Assembly: GCF_014651135.1 (NCBI RefSeq) | Contig: NZ_BMWH01000004.1 | Coordinates: 62,001-126,000 of the forward strand | Direction of reading: 5' to 3' | From: Streptomyces echinoruber | GTDB lineage: Bacteria; Actinomycetota; Actinomycetes; Streptomycetales; Streptomycetaceae | Length of the DNA: 64,000 nt | Part shown: in pieces, positions 1 to 9,887 of the stretch | Position numbering within the stretch: position 1 is the first letter of the stretch | Layout: every line of letters begins with the position of its first letter | The notes under the pieces: model-generated | What the model was told of the DNA's origin: nothing | What the model saw: the letters and a program-made list of their open reading frames with translations, nothing else | The model's database searches: none | Made by a program: the position numbers and the translations under genes

Positions 1-43
1 GGTCGGCCGCCTCCCGCTCGTCGGCGAGGTGCAGGACGGTCAT
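1..43 (-). CDS. Start of a gene running off the left edge (partial)
   Basis: Only the first 14 codons are visible, beginning MTVLHLADEREAAD. The ATG overlaps the TGA of the thioesterase gene in an ATGA arrangement, so the two are probably translationally coupled. The product cannot be identified from this fragment. Confidence 0.6.
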   Translation of the reverse strand, partial: MTVLHLADEREAAD

Positions 44-462
44 GCGGCGACGGCCCCGCCCTCGCCGTGGGCCGCGTCGTCCTGGAACTTCTCCAGGAAC
101 TCCCGCTCGTCGGGCGTGAGTCGGCGCGGCCGCTGGGCGTCGAAGTCGAACGGCACGATCACCGTCGAGGCCCGGGCGTAGACCGTCTCGCCGTCCTTCA
201 CCTCGTAGGCGAGGGTGAAGGAGGCCGCCCTGATCTCGGTGACCCACAGCTCCACGTCCACCGGCTCGTGCCGGTGGACGAGCTGCCGCTTGTAGTCGAT
301 CTCGTGACGGGCCACCACCGAGCCCCGCTGGAACTGCTGGTCCGGCCGGAACAGGAAGTCGATGCGCGCCTCCTCCAGGTAGCGGAGGAAGACCACGTTG
401 TTGACGTGGCCGTACACGTCCATGTCCGACCAGCGCAGCGGGCAGCGGTAGAGGTGGCGCAA
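40..462 (-). CDS. Acyl-CoA thioesterase, hotdog fold, 4HBT type
   Basis: A 140-residue protein of single-hotdog size. The N-terminal RWSDMDVYGHVNN segment matches the 4-hydroxybenzoyl-CoA thioesterase/FadM pattern, in which the Asp near the start of the central helix is catalytic. A later EIDYKRQLV strand also fits the fold. It would hydrolyse acyl-CoA thioesters in the cytoplasm; substrate length cannot be read from sequence. The most likely start is a TTG two bases beyond the ettA stop, because the frame has no ATG or GTG upstream of the conserved region that does not run into ettA. The gene is probably cotranscribed with ettA and coupled to the next gene by ATGA. Confidence 0.85.
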   Translation of the reverse strand: MRHLYRCPLRWSDMDVYGHVNNVVFLRYLEEARIDFLFRPDQQFQRGSVVARHEIDYKRQLVHRHEPVDVELWVTEIRAASFTLAYEVKDGETVYARASTVIVPFDFDAQRPRRLTPDEREFLEKFQDDAAHGEGGAVAA

Positions 463-464
463 GA

Positions 465-2129
<1,665 letters not shown>

Positions 2130-2370
2130 GAGAAACCGTCCGGCAGCTTGAAATCTGGCAGTGGGCAGACACACCCATCTTGCCGTATCGCCGGGCACCG
2201 GGGGAAACCGCCTGATGAGGGCCTGTCCGCGGGGTGTGCAGCGGCCCCAGGCGCCGGACGGGGCGCACCGGAGCCGCGGTACGGGGAGTCGCCGGCCGGC
2301 CACTCGCTGTTGAGTTGACAAGGTGCGCCGAGCCGGCGAGGTGCCGCCGTCCCGGCCGGCCCGGTCCCGT

Positions 2371-2475
2371 GGGTTCGGCCCCGGTCGGCCCGGTCCCGTG
2401 GGTTCGGCCCCGGCCGGCTCGGCCCCGGTCGGCCCGGTCCCGGTCGGCTCGGCCCCGGTCGGCTCAGCCCCGGCT
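2371..2475. repeat. Degenerate 15-bp GC-rich tandem array at a gene 3' end
   Basis: Imperfect tandem units of the type GGCTCGGCCCCGGTC fill the space between ettA and the LAETG gene. The last unit (2461-2475) contains the stop codon and final codons of the LAETG gene, so the array extends from the coding end into the intergenic region. The rest of 2130-2370 shows no gene; it should hold the ettA promoter. Confidence 0.7.
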
Positions 2476-3906
2476 GGCCGTGCTCCTGCCGCGGAGCAGC
2501 AGCAGGACCGTGCCGCCGATCAGCACCAGGCCGATGGCCACGCCGGCGATCAGCGGGGTCACGGCGGAGCCCCCGGTCTCGGCGAGGTCGGTGCCGTCGG
2601 AGGCCAGTCCCGCGGTGGCGGGGCTCGGCTCGCTGAGGGTCTGGGCGGTCAGGCCGCTGTCACTGCTCTGCGTCCGGCAGTCCAGGACGCCGGCGAAGCG
2701 CTGCCGGAAGCCGTGCGGCCCGCTGACGGAGAAGTCGTAGGGCTGGTCCTCCTGCAGGGGGACCGTCACCGCCCGCGAGGCGCCCGCGGCGATGCTGTGG
2801 CGCACGCCCATCAGCTCGAAGACGAACTCCTCGTCGCCCCTGTTGACCGCGGTGATCTCAAGGGCGCCCTCGGTGCAGTTCCGCGCCGCGGACAGCGCCG
2901 GTATCGCCCCCTGCTCCGCCCAGGCGGCGCTCGCCGCCGCCGACACCGTCGACTCGCTGGAACCGGCCAGGATCTGGGTCTGGCTGCGGCTGTCGGAGAC
3001 CAGGGCGCGGCCCACCGGCACCGTGGTGGAAGCCTGCACGGTCAGCTCCGCGCTCCCGTCGGCGGCGTCCGCGGGCACCTCGACGTAGAGGCGGCTGCCG
3101 TCCGCCGCGGACGTGACGGCCCGGCCGGCGGCGTCCACGATCCGCACCCCGCTGATGGCGGCGTCCACCGGCGGGGTCACCGTGACACCGCCGGCGTTGG
3201 TGTGCACGGTGACCGGGCCGATCCGCTCGCCGGGGTGCCCGGAGACGGCGGGCGGGTCCAGGACGAGCGAGGCCTGCGGCTCCGGCATCTTTCGCGCGCT
3301 GCCGACCAGGTAGTCCGCGAGCTTCTCGGCCTGCGGGTCGGCGGCCTCGACGTCGGCGTGGTCGGAGAACCGCCAGACGGCCACCTGCGTGCCGGCCGCG
3401 GCGTCCTGCTCGGTGAGGCCCTGCGCGCCGGCCTGGCGGGCGAGCGCCGCGAGGTCGTTGACCTGCGGGTAGGAGTGCTGCAGGATCCAGCGGATCCGGC
3501 CGGCGTCCTTGTTGGCGCCGAGGCTGGTGCCGCTCCAGGGCATCTCGTGGTACCGGGCGTCGCGCTGCGTGGGGGCGTGCAGGTCGACGCCGTAGGTCTG
3601 CAGGGTGCCGCCGCCGTCGACGGACATCTCGAACAGGCCGGCCGCCACCTCCTGGTCCCCGCCGTCGGCGTGCACGACGGCGGTGCCGTAGATCTTCAGG
3701 CCGCCCAGGGTGGCGGCCGCCCCGCCCTGGACCTGCGGGGCGCCGTCCTCCTCGGCGGCCGCCGGTGCGGCGGTCAGGACCCCGGTGCCCAGGACACCGG
3801 CGGTGAGGAGTCCGGTCAGGAGGGTCGCGGCGGCCCGGCGGACCGCCCCTCGCCTGTGCACGGGCGGCGCCGGGGACGCCGGGGGCGCAGAGAACGGAGC
3901 AAGCAC
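2464..3906 (-). CDS. LAETG-anchored surface protein with a degenerate thioester domain
   Basis: A 480-residue exported protein. The GTG start follows AAGGGGAA at good spacing, and a signal peptide ends near AAPAAA. The next ~150 residues resemble the thioester-domain (TED/TQXA) fold: an ATLGGLKIYG strand, YGVDLHAPTQ, and GTQVAVWRF with the conserved Gln near residue 174. The usual YCIDL-like Cys is replaced by Gly106 (codon GGC), so the Cys-Gln thioester cannot form. A long Ig-like Ala/Thr/Val-rich region follows. The C-terminus has LAETG (441-445), a hydrophobic helix and a basic tail, the signature of a class-E sortase substrate. It should be covalently attached to peptidoglycan. Confidence 0.85.
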   Translation of the reverse strand: MLAPFSAPPASPAPPVHRRGAVRRAAATLLTGLLTAGVLGTGVLTAAPAAAEEDGAPQVQGGAAATLGGLKIYGTAVVHADGGDQEVAAGLFEMSVDGGGTLQTYGVDLHAPTQRDARYHEMPWSGTSLGANKDAGRIRWILQHSYPQVNDLAALARQAGAQGLTEQDAAAGTQVAVWRFSDHADVEAADPQAEKLADYLVGSARKMPEPQASLVLDPPAVSGHPGERIGPVTVHTNAGGVTVTPPVDAAISGVRIVDAAGRAVTSAADGSRLYVEVPADAADGSAELTVQASTTVPVGRALVSDSRSQTQILAGSSESTVSAAASAAWAEQGAIPALSAARNCTEGALEITAVNRGDEEFVFELMGVRHSIAAGASRAVTVPLQEDQPYDFSVSGPHGFRQRFAGVLDCRTQSSDSGLTAQTLSEPSPATAGLASDGTDLAETGGSAVTPLIAGVAIGLVLIGGTVLLLLRGRSTASRG

Positions 3907-4207
3907 AGAATTCCCCTTCAAGCAGGACCCGTCGGCGTGGGGGGCACGGTCCCACCAGCAGAATCACGGGCCTCGGAAGCCACGGGAGCCCCGAGAGCCA
4001 TGCCCGGCATCCTAGGGATCACTGGGCACCCGGCCTCACGGTCATATGGTCGGATGACCGATCCGACTCGGAATCGTTATCGCCAAGATCGCTTGCCGCC
4101 ACGGCTCGTCGACAGATTCTCTGCACATCCCCTGGCGCAAGTCCCGGCCGGCACGGGGCCGTTGCCCCACGGGCCACGCCCCCACCGGTCGCCGGCCTCC
4201 CCTGACG
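3907..4207. other. Intergenic, LAETG promoter region
   Basis: About 300 bases between ssbB and the LAETG gene, both on the minus strand. Apart from the AAGGGGAA ribosome site before the LAETG start I see no gene, repeat or clear promoter hexamers. Confidence 0.5.
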
Positions 4208-4726
4208 TCAGGTCACCGCCGCCGCCTGTGGACCCGGTTGGGAGGACCCGGCCGACGGCGTCTCCCACGACGGCTCCGGCCGCCGCGCTCCCGTCGCCGT
4301 CCCCGTTCCCGTCGCTGTTCCCATCCCCGTTCCCGTCACCGTCCCCGTTCCCGTCGCCGCGTCCTCCGGCTTGCCCGGGCGGCGGAAGGCCGAGGTGCCC
4401 CGGGCCAGGTCGTGGCCGATGGCCACCGCGTCGATGTCCGCCGAGGTCCAGTTCTGCCCCTCGCGCGTTTCCGAACGCACCCTCAGCCGGCCCTGCACGA
4501 CGACGGGGTCGCCGACGCCCAGGGAGGCCGCCGCGTTGGTGGCGAGCTGACGGTTGGCCCAGACCGTGAAGAAGTTGGTGTGGCCGTCGGCCCAGGCGTT
4601 CTTCTCGCGGTCCCAGTACCGCGCGGTCACCGCCAGCCGGAACCGGGCGGAGGCGCCCGACGCCGTCTCCCGGTAGACCGGCTGGGTCGCCACGTTGCCC
4701 ACCGCGCAGACCATGGTCTCGTTCAT
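4208..4726 (-). CDS. ssbB: Single-stranded DNA-binding protein SsbB
   Basis: A 172-residue protein whose first ~110 residues form an OB fold (MNETMVCAVGNVATQPVYR, FRLAVTARYWD, TVWANRQLA, VVVQGRLRVR). It lacks the acidic DDDIPF-like tip of SsbA; instead the C-terminus has a GTGT-rich tract encoded by 6-bp repeats and ends in a Pro/Gly/Ala tail. In Streptomyces this second SSB (SsbB) is linked to chromosome segregation during sporulation, which fits its position downstream of the two dynamin-like genes. The ATG has a strong GGGAGGGGA site. Confidence 0.9.
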   Translation of the reverse strand: MNETMVCAVGNVATQPVYRETASGASARFRLAVTARYWDREKNAWADGHTNFFTVWANRQLATNAAASLGVGDPVVVQGRLRVRSETREGQNWTSADIDAVAIGHDLARGTSAFRRPGKPEDAATGTGTVTGTGMGTATGTGTATGARRPEPSWETPSAGSSQPGPQAAAVT

Positions 4727-4919
4727 CGCGTTCCCCTCCCTCTTCCCCGCCCGGGCACTCGCGCCGGGCGGACGCGCATACGGGCCCGTCCCGTACGGCG
4801 GTGTCTGCCGCGGCCGTCGCGTCCTTGCGACCGCCGCCCGATCAGACTGCCTCCATCGGCCCGAGCCCGCTGCGCCCTGTGGACCACCGCTCGCCTGTGG
4901 ACAACTCCCTCACCCGAAC

Positions 4920-5039
4920 GGGGCCCCGCCCGCCCTCACGGGGACCCGCCCGCCCTCATGGGGACCCGCCCGCCCTCACGGGGACCCGCCCGCCCTCATG
5001 GGGACCCGCCCGTCCTCATGGGGACCCGCCCGTCCTCAC
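4920..5039. repeat. Six-copy 20-bp tandem repeat
   Basis: Six head-to-tail 20-bp units of the form GGGGACCCGCCCGCCCTCAC, differing only at one or two bases, occupy most of the gap between dynB and ssbB (4727-5235). A degenerate GAGGGGCCGC series continues to about 5100. No ORF here has a start, ribosome site or matching protein. It lies within the presumed dynA-dynB-ssbB transcription unit and may act as a minisatellite or processing region. Confidence 0.9.
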
Positions 5040-5235
5040 AAAGGGCCGCCCGCACGAGGGGCCGCCGCACGAGGGGCCACCGGTCCTCACGAGGGGCCGC
5101 CGGCCCACCGGCCGCCCGGGCAACGGCCGTTGCCCGCCCACGGGTGGGCCCGCGTCCCCGGTCGCCCCGGCGGATGGCCCCCGTCGCCTTCCGCCCCCCA
5201 CCCCTGTCACCGCCCCTTTGCCTCCGTCGCCTCCG

Positions 5236-7644
5236 TCACCGCTTCCCGACCCCCACCCCCACCCCCGCCACCCGCGCGAACTGCTCCCGCACCTCCCGGT
5301 ACCGCAGCAGTTCCGCCGCGATCGGATCGAGCACCCGGGCCCGCCCGCACCCGGCCGCCGCCTCCCGTAGCCGGCGTTCCGCGTCCTGCCCGTACCGCCG
5401 GGCCGGGCCACGGGCCGCCATGCGGCACCCCCACTCCACGAGCGGCCCGCCCACGATCCCGCACACCATCAGCAGCACCGGCACACCGAGGTTGGGCGCC
5501 ATGACGCCGACGATCTGCCCGACCAGCCACAGGCCGCCGACGACCTGCAGGAGCGTCATCGACGCCTGTGCCAGTACGGCGGCGGGCCACCAGCCGGGCC
5601 GCGGCGGCCGCCCCGGCGGCAGGCCGGCCCGGGCCGCGAGCTCGTCCAGCGCCTCGGGCAGCCCCTGGGCGCCACGGGCCGCGGCCTCCCGCACCGCCTG
5701 CGCCCAGGGCGTCGGCAGCCCGGCCGAAGCCCGGTCGGCGACGGTGCGCACCGCCTGCTCGACGCGCTGCCGCGCGGTGGCCTCCTCGTCCGCCTGGGCG
5801 CGCAACGGCAGCCGCCCGGTGGGAGGTTCGCGCCGGTCCTGGACCCACCGCCACAGCCGCAGCCACGGCGTGCCGCACGCGCGGTTGGCGTGCCGCAGCC
5901 AGGCCCGCTCCGCGGCCTCGCCCGCGGCGGTGGCGCCCACCGCGTCGGCGAGCCGCGCGGCGAACTCCTCGCGCGCCTGCTCGCTCAGCCCGGCCCGCCG
6001 CCCCGTGGTGTACACGGGTCGCAGCCGGGCCGCGGCCACGTCCACGTCCGCCGCGATCCGGCGCGCGGCGGCCTTGCGCTCGGCCACGAACTCGGCCAGC
6101 GCCTCCCGCAGATCGCCCACGCCGTCACCGGTGAGCGCGGACAGCGCGAGCACGGTGGCGCCCGGCTCGCCGTACTCCCCCAGCGCGATCCCGTCCTCGT
6201 CGAGAAGCCGCCGCAGGTCGTCCAGGACCTGTTCGGCGGCCTCGCCGGGCAGCCGGTCGACCTGGTTCAGGACGACGAACATGACCTCGGCGTGGCTCGC
6301 CATCGGGCGCAGGTAGCGCTCGTGCAGCAGGGCGTCGGCGTACTTCTCCGGGTCGACGACCCAGACGACGGCGTCGACGAGGGCGAGGATGCGGTCGACC
6401 TGCTCGCGGTGCTCGACGGCCACCGAGTCGTGGTCGGGCAGGTCGACCAGGACGAGCCCGCGCAGCCGCGGGTCGCCCTCGCCGTTGTGCACCGGCCGCC
6501 GCCGCAGCCGCCCCGGGATGCCGAGCCGGTCGATGAGGGTGGCCGCGCCGTCGCTCCAACTGCACACGATGGGCGCGGCGGTGGTCGGGCGCCGTACGCC
6601 CGTCTCCGAGATGGCCACCCCGGCCAGCGCGTTGAACAGCTGCGACTTGCCGCTGCCGGTGGCACCCGCGAGGGCGACGACGGTGTGCTGCCCGGACAGC
6701 CGGCGCCGTGCCGCCGCCTCGTCCAGCACCCGGCCGGCCTCGGCGAGGGTGCGGCCGTCGAGACGGGCCCGGGAGAGCCCCACCAGCTCACGCAGCGCGT
6801 CCAGCCGGGAGCGCAGCGGCCCGTCGTACACCAGCGGCGCCACGGTCCGCGCGGCGGACACCCGGGTCTCCACCAGGGCGGGCGGCTCCGCGCCGCCGGT
6901 CCCGTTGCCGGTCCCGGTCACGCGGCGGGCGATCAGCCCGTCGTCCCAGGCATCCGCGTCCGCGGGGGCGGCGGCCGGTTCGCCGCGTCCGCCGGGCACG
7001 GGGGCCTCCGTATGTCCGCCAGGCGCGGGGGCCTCCGTACGGCGCGCGGTGCCCTTGCCGTCCGGCACGCGCGCGTGGCTGTCGCCCGCCGGCTCGCTGG
7101 GCCTGGGCGGGCGCTCCGCGCCGACGGGCCGGACGGCCTCCTCACGCGCGGCCACGTCCTGCGCCCCGCCCGGCGTCCTGCCCGGCGTCCTGCCCTGCGC
7201 GGTGTCCTGCGTCTCGTCCCCGTCCTGCGCGATGTCCTGCGTCCCGCCCTGCGCGGTGTCCTGTACGGCGTTCTGCACGGCGTCCTCTCCGGTGTCCGTC
7301 CCGGTCTGCTTCCCGGCGTCGCCGCCGGCGGAGGCGCCCGCGTCGCGTCCCGGCGCGGAACGGTCGTGGTCGTGTCCCTGGGCGCGCTGCTGGTCGTGGC
7401 CCCGGTCATGGGAGTGCCCAGGACCCTGGCGGTGGTCAGGGACCTGAGGACGATCCGGAATCCGAGGATGATCCTGCCCCTGAGGACGGTCCGGAACCTG
7501 GGAACGATCCGCGGTCTGAGGATGCTCCGTCCCCTGGGAAGCATCCGGTACTTGGGAACCATCCAGTACTTGGGAACGGTCATGGGCGTGATCACGGGCC
7601 TGGGCGCGGTCCTGATCGTGGTCGTGGTCCGTGACGGCGGTCAC
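5236..7644 (-). CDS. dynB: Dynamin-like GTPase DynB, membrane associated, with a long repetitive N-terminus
   Basis: An 802-residue protein. The first ~230 residues are low-complexity Asp/His/Arg/Gln repeats (DRSQVPD, DRPQGQD and variants). The GTPase domain begins near residue 270 with P-loop GATGSGKS (327-334), a TTAAPIVC switch, the DLPDHDS G3 motif and NQVDR at G4. Two hydrophobic stretches near the C-terminus (AVLAQASMTLLQVVGGLWLV and the following helix) should anchor it. In Streptomyces a pair of dynamin-like proteins, DynA and DynB, stabilises FtsZ rings at sporulation septa; this pair matches in order and TM content. The GTG start lies four bases after the dynA stop. The N-terminal repeat varies most and may be a disordered tether. 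An annotation as a generic YfjP-like GTPase is the alternative. Confidence 0.75.
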   Translation of the reverse strand: MTAVTDHDHDQDRAQARDHAHDRSQVLDGSQVPDASQGTEHPQTADRSQVPDRPQGQDHPRIPDRPQVPDHRQGPGHSHDRGHDQQRAQGHDHDRSAPGRDAGASAGGDAGKQTGTDTGEDAVQNAVQDTAQGGTQDIAQDGDETQDTAQGRTPGRTPGGAQDVAAREEAVRPVGAERPPRPSEPAGDSHARVPDGKGTARRTEAPAPGGHTEAPVPGGRGEPAAAPADADAWDDGLIARRVTGTGNGTGGAEPPALVETRVSAARTVAPLVYDGPLRSRLDALRELVGLSRARLDGRTLAEAGRVLDEAAARRRLSGQHTVVALAGATGSGKSQLFNALAGVAISETGVRRPTTAAPIVCSWSDGAATLIDRLGIPGRLRRRPVHNGEGDPRLRGLVLVDLPDHDSVAVEHREQVDRILALVDAVVWVVDPEKYADALLHERYLRPMASHAEVMFVVLNQVDRLPGEAAEQVLDDLRRLLDEDGIALGEYGEPGATVLALSALTGDGVGDLREALAEFVAERKAAARRIAADVDVAAARLRPVYTTGRRAGLSEQAREEFAARLADAVGATAAGEAAERAWLRHANRACGTPWLRLWRWVQDRREPPTGRLPLRAQADEEATARQRVEQAVRTVADRASAGLPTPWAQAVREAAARGAQGLPEALDELAARAGLPPGRPPRPGWWPAAVLAQASMTLLQVVGGLWLVGQIVGVMAPNLGVPVLLMVCGIVGGPLVEWGCRMAARGPARRYGQDAERRLREAAAGCGRARVLDPIAAELLRYREVREQFARVAGVGVGVGKR

Positions 7645-7647
7645 GGG

Positions 7648-9255
7648 TCACCTCTCCTTCTGCAGTACGGACAGCGCGGCGATGAGTTCGGCCTGGGGCT
7701 CCGGCGTGACCGCCAGGGCGTCGAGCGGGGCGAGGCGGCGTTCGCGTTCGGTGTGCAGGACCCGGTCCACACAGTCGTTGAGGAGCCGTACGGCGCGGTC
7801 GCGCAGCCGCAGCGCCCCATGCGCGCCGATCCGCTCGGCGAGCCCCTCGCCCGCATTGCGCGCGCGGCGCCCGCCGAGCAGCGCGGTGGCGACGAGCGCG
7901 GCGACGACCTCGGGGTCGGGTGCGACGCTGCGGTCGAGGATGCGCACCTCCTCCTCGGCGTACTCCTCGATCTCCCGGCGCCAGCGCCGTACCGCCATCC
8001 CGATGCGATGCTCGACGCTCTCCGGAGCCGGGTCGCGGCCGACCAGCTCCGGGCCGGCGGCGGCCGGTTCGTTCCGCCAGGCCGCGTCCACGCGCTCGTC
8101 GGCGGCGGTGACGGAGCACAGCAGCAGCGTGCCGAGGCTCTCCACCAGCGCGTCGAGCAGCTCGCCCGCGGTGCAGTCGAGGGGGAAGGCCCGCCAGCGC
8201 TTGAGGGCGTCACCGGCGAGCACGTAGCCGGACTGCAGCCGCCCCCGCACACGCGCGTACTCCGTGTCGTACGCGCTCTCCACCGCGGCCGTCAGTCGCA
8301 GCGCGGCCGAGTGCTGGGCGGCGGCGGCGCTCGCCAGCTCCACCAGCCGGGGCTTGAGCGAATCGAGGATGCCCCGGACGGTGCGGGCCATGGCGTGCCG
8401 GCGGGCCGCCGGATCCTGGGCGTGGTGGACGAGCCAGGTGCGCAGCGCGGCCACCGCGGTGGCGGGCAGCAGTCCGCCGCCCCAGGCGGACTCGGGCAGT
8501 TCGGGCACGGTGAAGCGCGGTACGTCGCCGAGGTCGGCCTTGGCGAGCAGCGCGCCGTACTGCCGGGACACCTCGGCGACCACCTGGTGCGGGACGCGGT
8601 CCAGGACGGTGACGAGGGTGACGTCGTACTCCTTGGCGGTGCGCAGCAGGTGCCAGGGCACCGCGTCCGCGTAGCGGGCCGCCGTGGTGACCATGATCCA
8701 GATGTCGGCCGCGCAGATGAGCTCGGCGGCCAGGACCCGGCTGTCGGCGGCGAGGGAGTCGATGTCGGGCGCGTCGAGGAGGGCGAGGCCGCGCGGCAGC
8801 GTGTCGACGGTCTCCACGCGCAGCACCCGCCCCGGTTCCTCGTCGGAGAGCAGCAGGTCCTCCCCCGGTTCCGGCCGGGGCACCCACACACGCGTGAGGT
8901 CGGGCAGCACGCGCGCCCCGCTGAACCAGTGATGGTCCTCCGGGTGGCACACCAGCACCGGCACGCGCGTCGTCGGCCGCAGCACGCCCGCCTCGCTGAC
9001 CCGCCTGCCGACGAGGGAGTTGACCAGGGTCGACTTCCCGGCACCGGTGGAGCCCCCGACCACGGCCAGCAGCGGCGCATCGGGCTCTCTCAGCCGGGGG
9101 ACCAGGTAGTCGTCGAGCTGCGCCAGGAGTTCGTCGCGGTCTGCACGCGCCCGTGGAGCGCCCGCCAGGGGCAGCGGGAAGCGTGCGGCGGCGACGCGGT
9201 CGCGCAGGACGGAGAGTGCGTCGAGCAGCTGAGGCCGTACGTCCAAGGTCACCAC
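7648..9255 (-). CDS. dynA: Dynamin-like GTPase DynA
   Basis: About 535 residues using the GTG before [12 protein letters not shown]; the frame stays open further upstream without a ribosome site, so the start is uncertain. P-loop GSTGAGKS is at about 68-75, TTRVPVLV is a switch element, LLDAPDIDS is the G3 motif and VTVLDRVP the G4. The C-terminal half is helical and charged ([16 protein letters not shown]) without an obvious TM helix, unlike its partner. It precedes dynB with a four-base gap and its last codons (CTGCAGAAGGAGAGG) supply the dynB ribosome site, so the two proteins are probably made together. Expected role: partner of DynB at FtsZ ladders during sporulation septation. Confidence 0.75.
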   Translation of the reverse strand: MVTLDVRPQLLDALSVLRDRVAAARFPLPLAGAPRARADRDELLAQLDDYLVPRLREPDAPLLAVVGGSTGAGKSTLVNSLVGRRVSEAGVLRPTTRVPVLVCHPEDHHWFSGARVLPDLTRVWVPRPEPGEDLLLSDEEPGRVLRVETVDTLPRGLALLDAPDIDSLAADSRVLAAELICAADIWIMVTTAARYADAVPWHLLRTAKEYDVTLVTVLDRVPHQVVAEVSRQYGALLAKADLGDVPRFTVPELPESAWGGGLLPATAVAALRTWLVHHAQDPAARRHAMARTVRGILDSLKPRLVELASAAAAQHSAALRLTAAVESAYDTEYARVRGRLQSGYVLAGDALKRWRAFPLDCTAGELLDALVESLGTLLLCSVTAADERVDAAWRNEPAAAGPELVGRDPAPESVEHRIGMAVRRWRREIEEYAEEEVRILDRSVAPDPEVVAALVATALLGGRRARNAGEGLAERIGAHGALRLRDRAVRLLNDCVDRVLHTERERRLAPLDALAVTPEPQAELIAALSVLQKER

Positions 9256-9536
9256 AGGCGAAGAATGCCCAACTTTAGGGGAATTCTGAAGCATATAGGC
9301 ATGTCTGCGCGCCGTCGGAACACAAGGGGCGGAAGCGACAACCGGGACAGGGTCGCAGTCGAGGCATAACGAGTACACAACACCCGACGCGTGAGGCGCC
9401 CAAAAGCGATGCGCGATTCGCACCTGCCTGCGATTATCGGGACCGCTTCACCGAACCTCCACATCAGGCCACGGAGGCGAAGCATCAGGGGCGGGGAGCG
9501 GGGAGCCCTATCCTTGTCCCGGCACCGTCACAGCCG

Positions 9537-9609
9537 GCCCCCGTAGCTCAGTGGATAGAGCAGGCGCCTTCTAAGCGCTTGGCCGCAGGTTCGAGTCCTG
9601 CCGGGGGCG
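9537..9609 (+). tRNA. tRNA-Arg (anticodon TCT)
   Basis: Acceptor GCCCCCG pairs with CGGGGGC. The D arm has GCTC/GAGC, the anticodon arm GGCGC-CTTCTAA-GCGCT presents TCT, and the T arm is GCAGG-TTCGAGT-CCTGC. The 3' CCA is not encoded. It reads AGA. A 28-base copy of its 3' half lies 144 bp downstream. Confidence 0.97.
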
Positions 9610-9716
9610 CCCACCACTTCTGGCCAGCGAAAACGCGGCAGAGGTTCTTTCGCGTCCGGATGCACATCGTTCTGACAGCAAGCGCCTTGGCTGTCCACGG
9701 TTGCGGGCACAAGGCC

Positions 9717-9792
9717 AAGCGCTTGGCCGCAGGTTCGAGTCCTGAGTGAGCACACTGAGCGAGCACACTGAGCGAGCACACTGCCGGGGCGC
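9717..9792. repeat. Duplicated tRNA-Arg 3' segment interrupted by 13-bp repeats (att-like scar)
   Basis: Positions 9717-9744 are identical to tRNA positions 9573-9600 (28 bp from the anticodon stem into the T arm). The tRNA-like sequence then breaks and three tandem 13-bp units, AGTGAGCACACTG and two copies of AGCGAGCACACTG, occupy 9745-9783. CCGGGGCGC, resembling the tRNA 3' end, resumes at 9784. Duplicated tRNA 3' ends flank integrated genetic elements, so this may be an attachment-site remnant. It is not a second tRNA because the 5' half is absent. Confidence 0.85.
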
Positions 9793-9887
9793 AAACGCCC
9801 GCTTACCAGCGGTGGTCTCGGTTCCCCCGGATGCCCCGGCGAGGCACTCGATAGGGTGCTGCTCCGCCGGGAGGGGAGGGCGTCGAC

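Noticed and set aside
4920..5039. CRISPR array
   Set aside because: Units are contiguous with no spacers and no cas genes are nearby.
5890..9369. Very long open frame on the plus strand opposite dynA/dynB
   Set aside because: It mirrors the codon structure of the two GTPase genes, has no domain and no ribosome site.
9548..9781. Short minus-strand ORFs across the tRNA and its duplicate
   Set aside because: They translate tRNA sequence (DSNLRPSAW-type products), a common false annotation.
9717..9792. Second tRNA gene
   Set aside because: Only the 3' half is present and it is interrupted by repeats; no acceptor pair or D arm.
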